The position numbers were made by a program, and so were the translations under genes. Shown here in pieces: positions 6,259 through 11,989 of a DNA stretch of 11,989 bases. A model generated the notes under the pieces. It worked only from the letters and a program-made list of their open reading frames with translations, was not told the DNA's origin and searched no databases. Source of the stretch: Paraktedonobacter sp964250225 (lineage in GTDB: Bacteria > Chloroflexota > Ktedonobacteria > Ktedonobacterales > Ktedonobacteraceae); the NCBI GenBank assembly GCA_964250225.1, contig CAXUEY010000175.1, forward strand, positions 1-11,989, given 5' to 3'. Numbering within the stretch: the stretch's first letter is position 1; the number at the start of each line of letters is the position of its first letter.

Positions 6259-6429
6259 GCCGGACGCGAGGGCCGGCTCTACACGCAAGGGGATAGGGTG
6301 GCAAGCACCGTTGATCGTGCCTCGGCTCTCCTTGTATGTAGCGGCCGCCGCCCCTGGCCTGCTCCACATGGACGTCGCTGGTGCTCGCCTCGGCCCTCCT
6401 TGTATGTAGCGGCGGCCCTCGCGTTCGCC
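6259..6429. repeat. Long imperfect palindromic repeat, copy A (between sufD and sufS)
   Basis: The 239-nt gap holds inverted arms at 6259-6292 and 6396-6429 that match at about 27 of 34 positions by my alignment. Both share an ACGCGAGGGCCG block and a CTACA-CAAGG block. A further right-arm half at 6320-6345 repeats 6388-6413 with one difference in 26 (core CTCCTTGTATGTAGCGGC). The same element recurs after sufS as copy B. The right arm ends 28 nt before the sufS start. A transcript would fold strongly here, which could shield the upstream mRNA or dampen read-through to sufS. No open frame here looks like a gene. Confidence 0.75.
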
Positions 6430-6457
6430 GACCTACTCTTGAGAAATCAGGTGCAAT

Positions 6458-7717
6458 ATGGTAGCATTCGAGAAGAGAGTGACAATCCCGGTGCGTAGCG
6501 TCGCCGAGATTCGCCAGGATTTTCCCATTCTGGCGCGCCAGGTCCACGGCAAACCGCTGGTATATCTCGACAGCACGGCCAGTTCGCAGAAGCCGCGCGC
6601 GGTCATTGAGAGCATGAGCGAGTACTATCACCTGTACAACGCCAATGTGCACCGCGGCGTCTATGAGCTGAGCGAAGAGGCTACGGCCCGCATGGAGAAG
6701 GCGCGGGTCAAAGTTGCGCGTTTCATCAATGCGCGTCAGAGCAAGCAAATTATCTTTACGCGCAATACCAGCGAGAGCATCAATCTGGTTGCCTACACCT
6801 GGGGCAGCGCTAATATCCACGCTGGCGACCTGATCGTGCTGAGCGAGATGGAGCACCACAGCAACCTTGTACCCTGGCAACTACTGGCGCAACGCACGGG
6901 TGCGCGCCTGGAATTTATCCCGGTGACAGATGGCGGTCTGCTGGACCTGGATGTCTACGCTCAACTCTTGGGGCAGCAACCCAAACTGGTCGCGTTCACC
7001 CAGATGTCCAACGTGCTGGGCACAATCACGCCCGCGCGTGAGATGATCGCGCAGGCCCACGCGGCTGGCGCTGTGGTATTGCTGGATGCCGCGCAAAGTG
7101 TGCCGCATCTGCCAGTAGATGTGCAGGAGTTGGATGCCGATTTTCTCTGTTTCAGCGGACATAAGATGCTGGGACCGACGGGCATCGGCGTGCTGTATGG
7201 TCGGCGCGAGTTGCTGGAAGAGATGCCGCCGTTTATGGGCGGCGGCGATATGATCCGCGCGGTCGGCTTGCGCGAGTCCACCTGGAACGATCTGCCCTGG
7301 AAATTCGAGGCAGGCACACCGGCCATCGCCGAGGCCATCGGGCTGGGCGCAGCTGTCGATTACCTGAATACCCTGGGCATGGAGAATGTGCAACGCCACG
7401 AGCAGGAAATCACGGCCTACGCCATAGACCAGTTGCAGAACGTACCTGGCCTGACCATCTACGGCCCGCAGGCGAGCAAACGCGGCGGCGTGATTTCGTT
7501 CACGCTGAGCGACATCCATCCACACGACCTGGCCTCGATCCTGGATCAGGAAGTCGGCGTGGCGATTCGCGCTGGTCATCATTGCGCGCAACCCTTGATG
7601 GAACGCTACAACGTAACAGCGATGGCCCGCGCCAGCTTCTACGTCTACACCGTCCCGTCTGAGATCGATACGCTGGTGCAGGGGCTGCATAAAGCATTAC
7701 AGATTTTTGCGATTTAA
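6458..7717 (+). CDS. sufS: SufS, group II cysteine desulfurase
   Basis: PLP enzyme that converts L-cysteine to alanine and leaves a persulfide on its active-site Cys for SufU. 419 aa is usual for the family. Landmarks: the N-terminal R-Q-D-F-P-I-L and Y-L-D-S-T-A-S-S-Q-K-P, E-M-E-H-H-S-N (130-136) with PLP-stacking H134, D210 and Q213 in L-L-D-A-A-Q-S, the Schiff-base lysine K236 in S-G-H-K-M-L-G, and catalytic C376 in R-A-G-H-H-C-A-Q-P. The final R-A-S-F-Y motif (391-395) continues V-Y-T-V rather than the common x-Y-N-T, a small change. The I-H-P-H-D segment (353-357) may include the His that exchanges the zinc of SufU in Bacillus; this is inference. The ATG has a weak AGGTG only 4 nt away, so initiation may be modest, and GTG 6479 is a possible alternative. 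A copy of the palindromic repeat lies on each side. Confidence 0.96.
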   Translation: MVAFEKRVTIPVRSVAEIRQDFPILARQVHGKPLVYLDSTASSQKPRAVIESMSEYYHLYNANVHRGVYELSEEATARMEKARVKVARFINARQSKQIIFTRNTSESINLVAYTWGSANIHAGDLIVLSEMEHHSNLVPWQLLAQRTGARLEFIPVTDGGLLDLDVYAQLLGQQPKLVAFTQMSNVLGTITPAREMIAQAHAAGAVVLLDAAQSVPHLPVDVQELDADFLCFSGHKMLGPTGIGVLYGRRELLEEMPPFMGGGDMIRAVGLRESTWNDLPWKFEAGTPAIAEAIGLGAAVDYLNTLGMENVQRHEQEITAYAIDQLQNVPGLTIYGPQASKRGGVISFTLSDIHPHDLASILDQEVGVAIRAGHHCAQPLMERYNVTAMARASFYVYTVPSEIDTLVQGLHKALQIFAI

Positions 7718-7750
7718 GCCAGGGGAGGGCCGCCGGACGCAAGGTGGGAC

Positions 7751-7874
7751 ACCGGACGCCAGGACCGGCGCTACATCCAAGGGGATCGGGGAGGCAAGCT
7801 CTTTCATTATGCCCGACGCTCGCCGGTGCTTGCCACGGCCCCCCTTGAATGTAGCACCGGCGCTTGCCTCCGGT
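7751..7874. repeat. Long imperfect palindromic repeat, copy B (between sufS and sufU)
   Basis: Arms 7751-7784 and 7841-7874 match at 28 of 34 positions as inverted repeats. The inner 20 (7765-7784 against 7841-7860) differ at two. Within the 56-nt spacer, GGCAAGC (7793-7799) pairs with GCTTGCC (7828-7834), so the element can form one long hairpin. The left half aligns along its length with copy A (shared blocks CCGGACGC, CTACA, CAAGGGGAT and GGCAAGC), as does the right half (GACG, GGTGCT, CCTTG, ATGTAGC). This is a repeat family inserted twice in one operon, resembling REP/BIME or MITE-type repeats. Confidence 0.78.
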
Positions 7875-7911
7875 GCTTGGGTGGGGGTACTCCTCGCCTC
7901 CGGTGCTTGGG
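7866..7911. repeat. 16-bp direct repeat, period 30, at the end of copy B
   Basis: GCCTCCGGTGCTTGGG occurs at 7866-7881 and again at 7896-7911. It overlaps the outer end of the right arm of copy B, so it looks like partial duplication of the repeat end. It ends 49 nt before the sufU start. Confidence 0.8.
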
Positions 7912-7960
7912 GATAGGGGCTGAATGGCAATTTAGATAGCTGATTGAAGGATAAAGCAAT

Positions 7961-8368
7961 ATGTCAATGGATTATTATCGGGAATATATCCTGGATCATT
8001 ATCGCAACCCGCGCAACTATGGGACGCTGGAGCAGCCTGACGCGCACGCGGAAGACTCGAACCCCTTGTGCGGCGATCAACTGGCCATCGATCTGAAGAT
8101 CGAGGGCGAGCGTGTGGCCGAGGTGCGTTTTCAGGGGCGCGGCTGCGCGATCAGCCAGGCGTCTGCCTCGATGCTCTCTGAAATGATCGAGGGGCACACC
8201 GTCGCAGAGGTGATCCAGTTGGGCAAAGATGATGTGCTGGAGGCACTGGGCATCAGTATTAGCCCGGCGCGCACCAAATGCGCCTTCCTCCCCCTGCGTG
8301 TGCTGCATCGCAGCCTGGCTCTGGCAGGTTTAGAGAAGCCCAACATCGACGAAGATGAGGATGAGTAA
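7961..8368 (+). CDS. sufU: SufU/IscU-type sulfur-relay or scaffold protein
   Basis: Small cytosolic partner of SufS, 135 aa. AAGGA (7947-7951) lies 9 nt before the ATG. The start (Y-R-E-Y-I-L-D-H-Y-R-N-P-R-N) is typical. Ligand residues are C37 and D39 in N-P-L-C-G-D, C62 in G-R-G-C-A-I-S-Q-A-S, and C107 in P-A-R-T-K-C-A. In SufU these four bind zinc and C37 would be part of the sulfur relay. C62 and C107 are 45 residues apart, near the 43 of E. coli IscU and well below the roughly 62 of Bacillus SufU, so the usual SufU insertion is missing. The P-A-R-x-K-C-A context and lack of the IscU L-P-P-V-K chaperone motif still favour SufU, as do the group II SufS and SufC neighbours. The tail is acidic (EDEDE). 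Confidence 0.93.
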   Translation: MSMDYYREYILDHYRNPRNYGTLEQPDAHAEDSNPLCGDQLAIDLKIEGERVAEVRFQGRGCAISQASASMLSEMIEGHTVAEVIQLGKDDVLEALGISISPARTKCAFLPLRVLHRSLALAGLEKPNIDEDEDE

Positions 8369-8438
8369 TTCACCTATGCCAGTGCAGAGCATAAACGCAT
8401 ACATCGTTGCGGAAATACGATAAACGCAGGAAATACAC

Positions 8439-8759
8439 ATGACTGATTTTATCAAAGTGGCAAATGTTGATGAGATTGAAGAGGGCGCTACCCTACCGGT
8501 GGAGGCCGATGGCGAGCTGGTCTGCCTGGCAAAAGTCGAGGGTTGCATCTACGCCTTCACCGACAACTGCACCCATATCAGCGGCCCGCTCAACGAAGGC
8601 GAGCTGGAGGACCACGTGCTCACCTGCCCCTGGCACGGCGCGCAATTTGATGTACGCACCGGCAAGGTGCTGCGCGGTCCCGCGCGCCAGGATATCCTCA
8701 CCTATCCGGTGAAGGTTGAAGACAGTGCTGTCCTGATTAGCCTGCCCGATGAGGAGTAA
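8439..8759 (+). CDS. Rieske [2Fe-2S] ferredoxin
   Basis: A 106-aa soluble Rieske protein, the size of ferredoxins of the biphenyl-dioxygenase or NirD-like type. The cluster ligands are plain: C44-x-H46 (N-C-T-H) and C63-x2-H66 (C-P-W-H-G), followed by A-Q-F-D and G-P-A-R. There is no signal peptide or membrane anchor, so it works in the cytosol. AGGAA (8428-8432) is 6 nt before the ATG. It is the last suf gene, 70 nt after sufU and just before the terminator. Rieske ferredoxins often end suf operons of this kind; the role may be electron supply for cluster assembly or redox sensing, but no oxygenase partner lies nearby. The family is certain and the role is inferred. Confidence 0.93.
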   Translation: MTDFIKVANVDEIEEGATLPVEADGELVCLAKVEGCIYAFTDNCTHISGPLNEGELEDHVLTCPWHGAQFDVRTGKVLRGPARQDILTYPVKVEDSAVLISLPDEE

Positions 8760-8775
8760 ATAACAGGTGGGGATG

Positions 8776-8804
8776 AGCAAGGGCTATCATCCTTGCTATT
8801 TTTT
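8776..8804 (+). terminator. Rho-independent terminator of the suf operon
   Basis: AGCAAGG (8776-8782) and CCTTGCT (8791-8797) form a perfect 7-bp stem with an 8-nt loop, followed by A and TTTTTT (8799-8804). It starts 17 nt after the Rieske stop. Confidence 0.85.
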
Positions 8805-8821
8805 GTCCCAAGCTCTAAAAT
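8793..8821 (+). promoter_or_regulatory. Probable promoter of the YdjM/DUF2079 pair, overlapping the terminator
   Basis: TTGCTA (8793-8798), a 17-nt spacer and TAAAAT (8816-8821). The -35 box lies in the descending arm of the suf terminator. A small palindrome, CTCTA-AAA-TAGAG (8813-8825), covers the -10 box. The -35 match is moderate. Confidence 0.42.
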
Positions 8822-8883
8822 AGAGAGGCAGTGAAACGGGCTGTATGCTTATGCACCAAAATCATGGAAGAGGTTGCCTCTGT

Positions 8884-9483
8884 ATGCTGGGGAAATCGCA
8901 TCTGCTGGTGGGGCTGACCGCGGGAGTTGTTCTGGATAGTGTGGTCCAGGTTTCGGGACCACATCTGATTGGTTCCAACCATATTCAGTTCTCGCTGATC
9001 TTGAATAAAGCGCTCTTTTACTTTATGGTGGGGTTTGGCGCGCTCCTGCCGGATATCGATAATGCACGCAGCAAGATGGGCAGGAAGCTGGGTTGGATTA
9101 GTCGCGGCATTCAGCATGCTGTTGGCCATCGCACGCTCTTCCACAGCTTTCTCGGTCTCGTGCTTGGCGCGGCTCTCGCGGTTGGTCTGGAACAATTGAT
9201 GGAATACCTGCTGCTCTCGCGTGGCTACACACTTCCTGTGCATATTATTACCAGCACACATATGGTGATTATCGCAGTACTCTTTGGCTGCAGTATGCAT
9301 ATCGCAGCAGATGCTCTGACGAAAGAGGGAGTGCCACTCTTCTGGCCAAAGCCCGAATATTATGGCTTTCCGCCCAATCGGTACTGGCGTTTTCGCACAG
9401 GCACATGGACAGAACATCTGATCGTCTATAGTTTTATGCTCCTGGTAGGTATTGGTCTGTATTATTCGTTTCTGGTGGTCTAG
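8884..9483 (+). CDS. YdjM/DUF457-family membrane-bound putative metal-dependent hydrolase
   Basis: Integral membrane protein of 199 aa. ATG 8884 is preferred: GAAGAGG (8867-8873) lies 10 nt before it, and M-L-G-K-S-H-L starts where the family usually starts. ATG 8845 would add 13 residues without a good ribosome binding site. Conserved polar motifs: H6, L-L-P-D-I-D-N (54-60), G-H-R-T-L-F-H-S (81-88), H139 and D143 in M-H-I-A-A-D-A-L-T, and G-V-P-L-F-W-P (149-155). About four or five hydrophobic segments hold them (near 8-24, 40-57, 87-105, 122-140 and 178-197). These His and Asp residues suggest a metal site, as proposed for the family; no substrate is established. The next gene begins 4 nt after the stop, so the two are probably co-transcribed. 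Confidence 0.85.
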   Translation: MLGKSHLLVGLTAGVVLDSVVQVSGPHLIGSNHIQFSLILNKALFYFMVGFGALLPDIDNARSKMGRKLGWISRGIQHAVGHRTLFHSFLGLVLGAALAVGLEQLMEYLLLSRGYTLPVHIITSTHMVIIAVLFGCSMHIAADALTKEGVPLFWPKPEYYGFPPNRYWRFRTGTWTEHLIVYSFMLLVGIGLYYSFLVV

Positions 9484-9487
9484 ACAC

Positions 9488-11233
9488 ATGAAATTATTCA
9501 AGCCGCTGGATGTGCGCGCGCAACTACGCGTGGCCTGGGTGCTCTTGATCCTGGCTATGCTCACCTATGGCGTGGTCATGAGCATTGAATCTATCGTCCG
9601 CTATGAGATTTTCAATGCGACGGCCTTTGATCTGGGCAATATGGACCAGGTGCTCTGGAACACGCTGCATGGGCGCTTCTTTGAGTTTACCAACCAGGCC
9701 ATCGACTGGTATGGTCCACCTACGCGCCTGGCCGTCCACGTTGAGCCAATCATGCTGCTGGTTTCGCTGCTCTACGCCGTGCGCGCCGATCCGAGTAGCC
9801 TGCTGATTTTTCAGACGTTGGTGCTGGCGGCTGGTGCGCCCGCAGTTTTCCTCATCACACGGCGCTACCTGCCCTCGTGGCCGTTGCTGGCGGCGGTGAT
9901 GTCAGGCGCGTACCTGCTCGCTCCCGCGCTGCTGGGCCTTAATATGTTTGATTTTCACCCCGACAGCCTGGCGACGCCGTTGCTACTCTATGCTATCCTG
10001 GCTATTACGTATCGCCGCTATATCTGGTTTCTCGTGCTGTGCGTGCTGGTGTGCGCCTGCAAAGAGGATATGCCTCTGGCCGTGGCGCTATTTGGCCTGC
10101 TGTTGATGTGGAAGTATCGCTCGCCGCGCATGGGCCTGACCCTGCTGATCGGCGGTGTTGCCTGGTCGTATGTGGCCTTCAAATTGGTGATCCCTCATTT
10201 TTATGTCGGCGTGCAGGCCAATAATTTCTGGTATCGCTATGAGGCGCTGGGGAGCACCCCTGGCGCGGCTATTATCAATTTAATCATTCATCCCTGGCTG
10301 ATTTTTACAACGATCTTTACACTGGATAAAGTCTATTACCTGTTCAGCCTTTTTCGCAGTACTGGCTTTCTCGCTCTGCTCGCACCGGAGTGGCTGTTAC
10401 CGATTCTGCCCAAGCTGGCCAGTAACATTTTCTCGGATAATCCGCCCAATTATAGCGGCATCTACCAATATAACGCGGCGATCATTCCTTTTATTATGCT
10501 CTCGGCCATTCACGGGACGCGGCGCGTGATCTTGCTCTGGCAGGGTTGGAGCCGCGAAGAGATCCATCAGGATGAGCTGGAGCTGCTCACAGGCAGGCCC
10601 GCGCTGGATACCGAGCAGCGTTCTTATCCCGTGCAGTGGATACCCATTCGTGTCCAACAGCTGGCAGTGCGCTTCCGGCAGAGGTGTGGGCGTATGCTGG
10701 CGCATCTCACGCCACGTCTCGTAGCTCTGACATTTCCGGCCTGGCGTCAGGCCCGTTGGCAGAGCGTGAATGAACGCATGTACCCGCTGACCAAAAAGGT
10801 CGCGCCGGGGCGTTTGCAGGGAATTTTCTGCGTCTGGCTGATCTTTATGCTTGGCCTGAACTTTTTGCTTGCCCAGCCCGCGTTGAACTCTTTCTGGCCC
10901 GATCACTGGCCAGGGGTGCGCGAACAACATATTGAAAAATTGATCGGGATGATCCCGTCCGATGCCTCTGTCTCGGCCAGCGACGATCTCAATCCCCATT
11001 TGAGCGAACGCCAGTTGCTCGCCGTTTTCCCCATCTATTGCCTGGATACCACGGATACCACCTGTGATCGAACAGTAGACTATATCATTGTCGATCTCAA
11101 TAGCTTGAGCTTTGCAAATCGAGCCGCCGCGACCAACACGCTCAACGCGCTCTCAGCATGTCAATACCAGGAAATCCAGCATGCCTATGGCATCGAACTG
11201 CTCAAGCGCCACCATGTGCGCTGTTCAAGGTGA
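9488..11233 (+). CDS. DUF2079 polytopic membrane protein
   Basis: A 581-aa membrane protein. ATG 9488 is chosen because GGTGG (9474-9478) lies 9 nt before it and the sequence then starts M-K-L-F-K with a first membrane helix at 14-34; the in-frame ATG 9452 lies inside the previous gene. DUF2079 signatures: A-F-D-L-G-N-M-D-Q-V-L-W-N-T (46-59) followed by L-H-G-R-F-F, H84-V-E-P, D155-F-H-P-D-S (155-160) and C-K-E-D-M-P-L-A (191-198). There are about nine hydrophobic segments, and a soluble C-terminal domain from about 475 begins with I-P-S-D-A-S-V-S-A-S. The topology resembles GT-C glycosyltransferases, but DUF2079 has no proven function. A polar Arg/Gln-rich insert of about 90 residues (350-440) separates the last two membrane segments. 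The final helix is near 445-463. Confidence 0.9.
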   Translation: MKLFKPLDVRAQLRVAWVLLILAMLTYGVVMSIESIVRYEIFNATAFDLGNMDQVLWNTLHGRFFEFTNQAIDWYGPPTRLAVHVEPIMLLVSLLYAVRADPSSLLIFQTLVLAAGAPAVFLITRRYLPSWPLLAAVMSGAYLLAPALLGLNMFDFHPDSLATPLLLYAILAITYRRYIWFLVLCVLVCACKEDMPLAVALFGLLLMWKYRSPRMGLTLLIGGVAWSYVAFKLVIPHFYVGVQANNFWYRYEALGSTPGAAIINLIIHPWLIFTTIFTLDKVYYLFSLFRSTGFLALLAPEWLLPILPKLASNIFSDNPPNYSGIYQYNAAIIPFIMLSAIHGTRRVILLWQGWSREEIHQDELELLTGRPALDTEQRSYPVQWIPIRVQQLAVRFRQRCGRMLAHLTPRLVALTFPAWRQARWQSVNERMYPLTKKVAPGRLQGIFCVWLIFMLGLNFLLAQPALNSFWPDHWPGVREQHIEKLIGMIPSDASVSASDDLNPHLSERQLLAVFPIYCLDTTDTTCDRTVDYIIVDLNSLSFANRAAATNTLNALSACQYQEIQHAYGIELLKRHHVRCSR

Positions 11234-11244
11234 GACTGTTTCCT

Positions 11245-11264
11245 ATGCTGGCAAAAAGCAGCAT
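11245..11264. repeat. Weak hairpin after the DUF2079 gene
   Basis: ATGCTG (11245-11250) and CAGCAT (11259-11264) pair across 8 nt. No T-tract follows on the plus strand, so I do not call it a terminator. Confidence 0.3.
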
Positions 11265-11335
11265 TGCAAAGAACAAAAAAGAAGGGCGTGCTGACAAATC
11301 CTCGTTGGATGTAGAATCTCACAGGCAGATCATGC

Positions 11336-11341
11336 TATAAT
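11336..11341 (+). promoter_or_regulatory. Consensus -10 box upstream of the YggT-like gene
   Basis: A perfect TATAAT 62 nt before the ATG. The expected -35 position (11312-11317, TAGAAT) matches TTGACA poorly, so this would be a -10-driven or activator-dependent promoter. Nothing else stands out in the 170-nt gap. Confidence 0.4.
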
Positions 11342-11403
11342 CGACGTGGGCGCTACTATATCACGCCTGCGACACTCCGTTATGATAGAGGAGAGAGAGC
11401 CTG

Positions 11404-11895
11404 ATGTCCGACAAAATCTTGCCAGATGACAAAACCGAAGGGATGGAAGCGTTACAACCCAGAGTCGTTCCCCATCCTCCCGTGCTCCCAGCACCGACAA
11501 CACCGGTTTATCAAGCTCCGATGGGAGGCGCCATGACGCCCCAGCCTGAGGTAGTCGAAATAGACAGCGCGGAGATGCAGGTCCAGGAAGAACAACCTGC
11601 CATCCAGTTCGCGATGAACAAACTGAACGACTATCTGCAATGGCTCCTGATGGTATTGGAGACACTCCTGGGACTGCGCTTTTTGCTGAAGATGCTTGGC
11701 GCCGATCCCACCAGCATCTTTGCTAGCTTCACCTTTTCGCTGACAGACGTGCTGCTCGTCCCTTTCAGAGGCATCGCCCCTACCGTCTCAATCCACACCA
11801 ATCAGGCCTTTGAATTTTCAACGATCTTCGCAGCGGCAGTCTATTTTCTGCTGTTCTATGTGTTAAAGCGTTTCTTGCGCATAGCCGCAGAATAA
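11404..11895 (+). CDS. YggT-like small membrane protein with Pro-rich N-terminal extension
   Basis: 163 aa; GAGGAG (11388-11393) lies 10 nt before the ATG. Residues 1-66 are polar, rich in Pro, Glu and Gln, and probably disordered, with no signal peptide. Two hydrophobic segments follow (about 77-99 and 137-157), with a loop carrying T-D-V-L-L-V-P-F-R-G-I-A-P (114-126). The P-F-R between two helices, after a helix with L-x-x-L-L-G-L-R-F-L-L, is the pattern of YggT proteins. YggT-family proteins (YlmG in Gram-positives and plastids) are linked to membrane and cell-division or nucleoid functions without a firm biochemical role. Usual members have either one or two such helix pairs; this has a single pair plus the long extension. 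The call is made by motif and topology. Confidence 0.66.
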   Translation: MSDKILPDDKTEGMEALQPRVVPHPPVLPAPTTPVYQAPMGGAMTPQPEVVEIDSAEMQVQEEQPAIQFAMNKLNDYLQWLLMVLETLLGLRFLLKMLGADPTSIFASFTFSLTDVLLVPFRGIAPTVSIHTNQAFEFSTIFAAAVYFLLFYVLKRFLRIAAE

Positions 11896-11989
11896 ATTTG
11901 TGCATGCAAAAGGGCTAAGCATGAGCAGAGAAAGGGGGGGGAAGAAACAAAAACAGTCAGCACCAGTCTAATGTGATGGGTTACACGGG
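11896..11989. other. Terminal 94 bases without a recognised gene
   Basis: I see no terminator or start with a convincing ribosome binding site. Notable only are the 8-bp palindrome TGCATGCA (11901-11908) and a run of eight G (11934-11941), which may be prone to length variation or base-calling error. Confidence 0.5.

Noticed and set aside
6215..6880. Minus-strand open frame of 221 codons over the gap before sufS and the start of sufS
   Set aside because: It runs antisense to sufS and through palindromic repeat A. Its sequence has no family features, and the repeat explains its recurring A-L-A-S-G motif.
6881..7690. Minus-strand open frame of 269 codons antisense to sufS
   Set aside because: It is a shadow of the GC-rich sufS codons; Arg/His/Gln-rich composition, no known motif and no ribosome site.
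7697..7930. Small open frames on both strands after sufS
   Set aside because: They lie within palindromic repeat B and encode related peptides from both strands, as expected of an inverted repeat rather than genes.
8815..9564. Minus-strand open frame of 249 codons across the YdjM-like gene
   Set aside because: The plus-strand frame has clear family motifs and membrane segments; the antisense product does not resemble a protein family.

Overview
The window looks like a Ktedonobacteria-type (Chloroflexota) chromosome segment. The main reason is the first large gene: an XRE helix-turn-helix fused to an NB-ARC (STAND) NTPase and a row of 42-residue TPRs, an architecture I associate with that group. 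A compact SUF operon led by an Rrf2 regulator, and GC-rich palindromic repeats between genes, fit this. The assignment is inferred from protein style only; there is no rRNA or tRNA gene here.

Layout. (1) Positions 1-111, minus strand: the 5' end of a small gene that reads as an FxLD-type lanthipeptide precursor, cut off by the window edge before the core peptide. (2) 112-306: a divergent control region with a good promoter for the next gene. (3) 307-3003: the HTH/NB-ARC/TPR regulator. (4) 3004-3233: a non-coding stretch with three inverted repeats, one a perfect 20-bp hairpin. (5) 3234-8804: a complete Fe-S cluster (SUF) transcription unit. It has a sigma70-type promoter, an IscR-like operator over the likely start point, an Rrf2 regulator, sufC, one SufB/SufD-family scaffold gene, sufS, sufU, a Rieske ferredoxin, and a rho-independent terminator. 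The two larger gaps inside it (before and after sufS) each hold a copy of the same long palindromic repeat. (6) 8884-11233: two membrane-protein genes 4 nt apart, a YdjM/DUF457-family protein and a DUF2079 protein. (7) 11404-11895: a YggT-like membrane protein with a long Pro-rich N-terminus. The last 94 bases hold no gene that I can see.

How the genes work together. SufS takes sulfur from cysteine, SufU relays it, and the SufC ATPase with the SufB/D-family scaffold builds the cluster. The Rrf2 protein, with three cysteines placed to hold a cluster, probably senses Fe-S supply and represses its own operon through the operator. The Rieske ferredoxin may carry electrons for assembly or be a client. 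The STAND regulator lies divergent from the lanthipeptide precursor and may control it, but only position supports that.

Most worth a second look: the truncated lanthipeptide precursor, the palindromic repeat family inside the suf operon, the IscR-like operator, the single SufD-like scaffold, and the structured region at 3044-3208.
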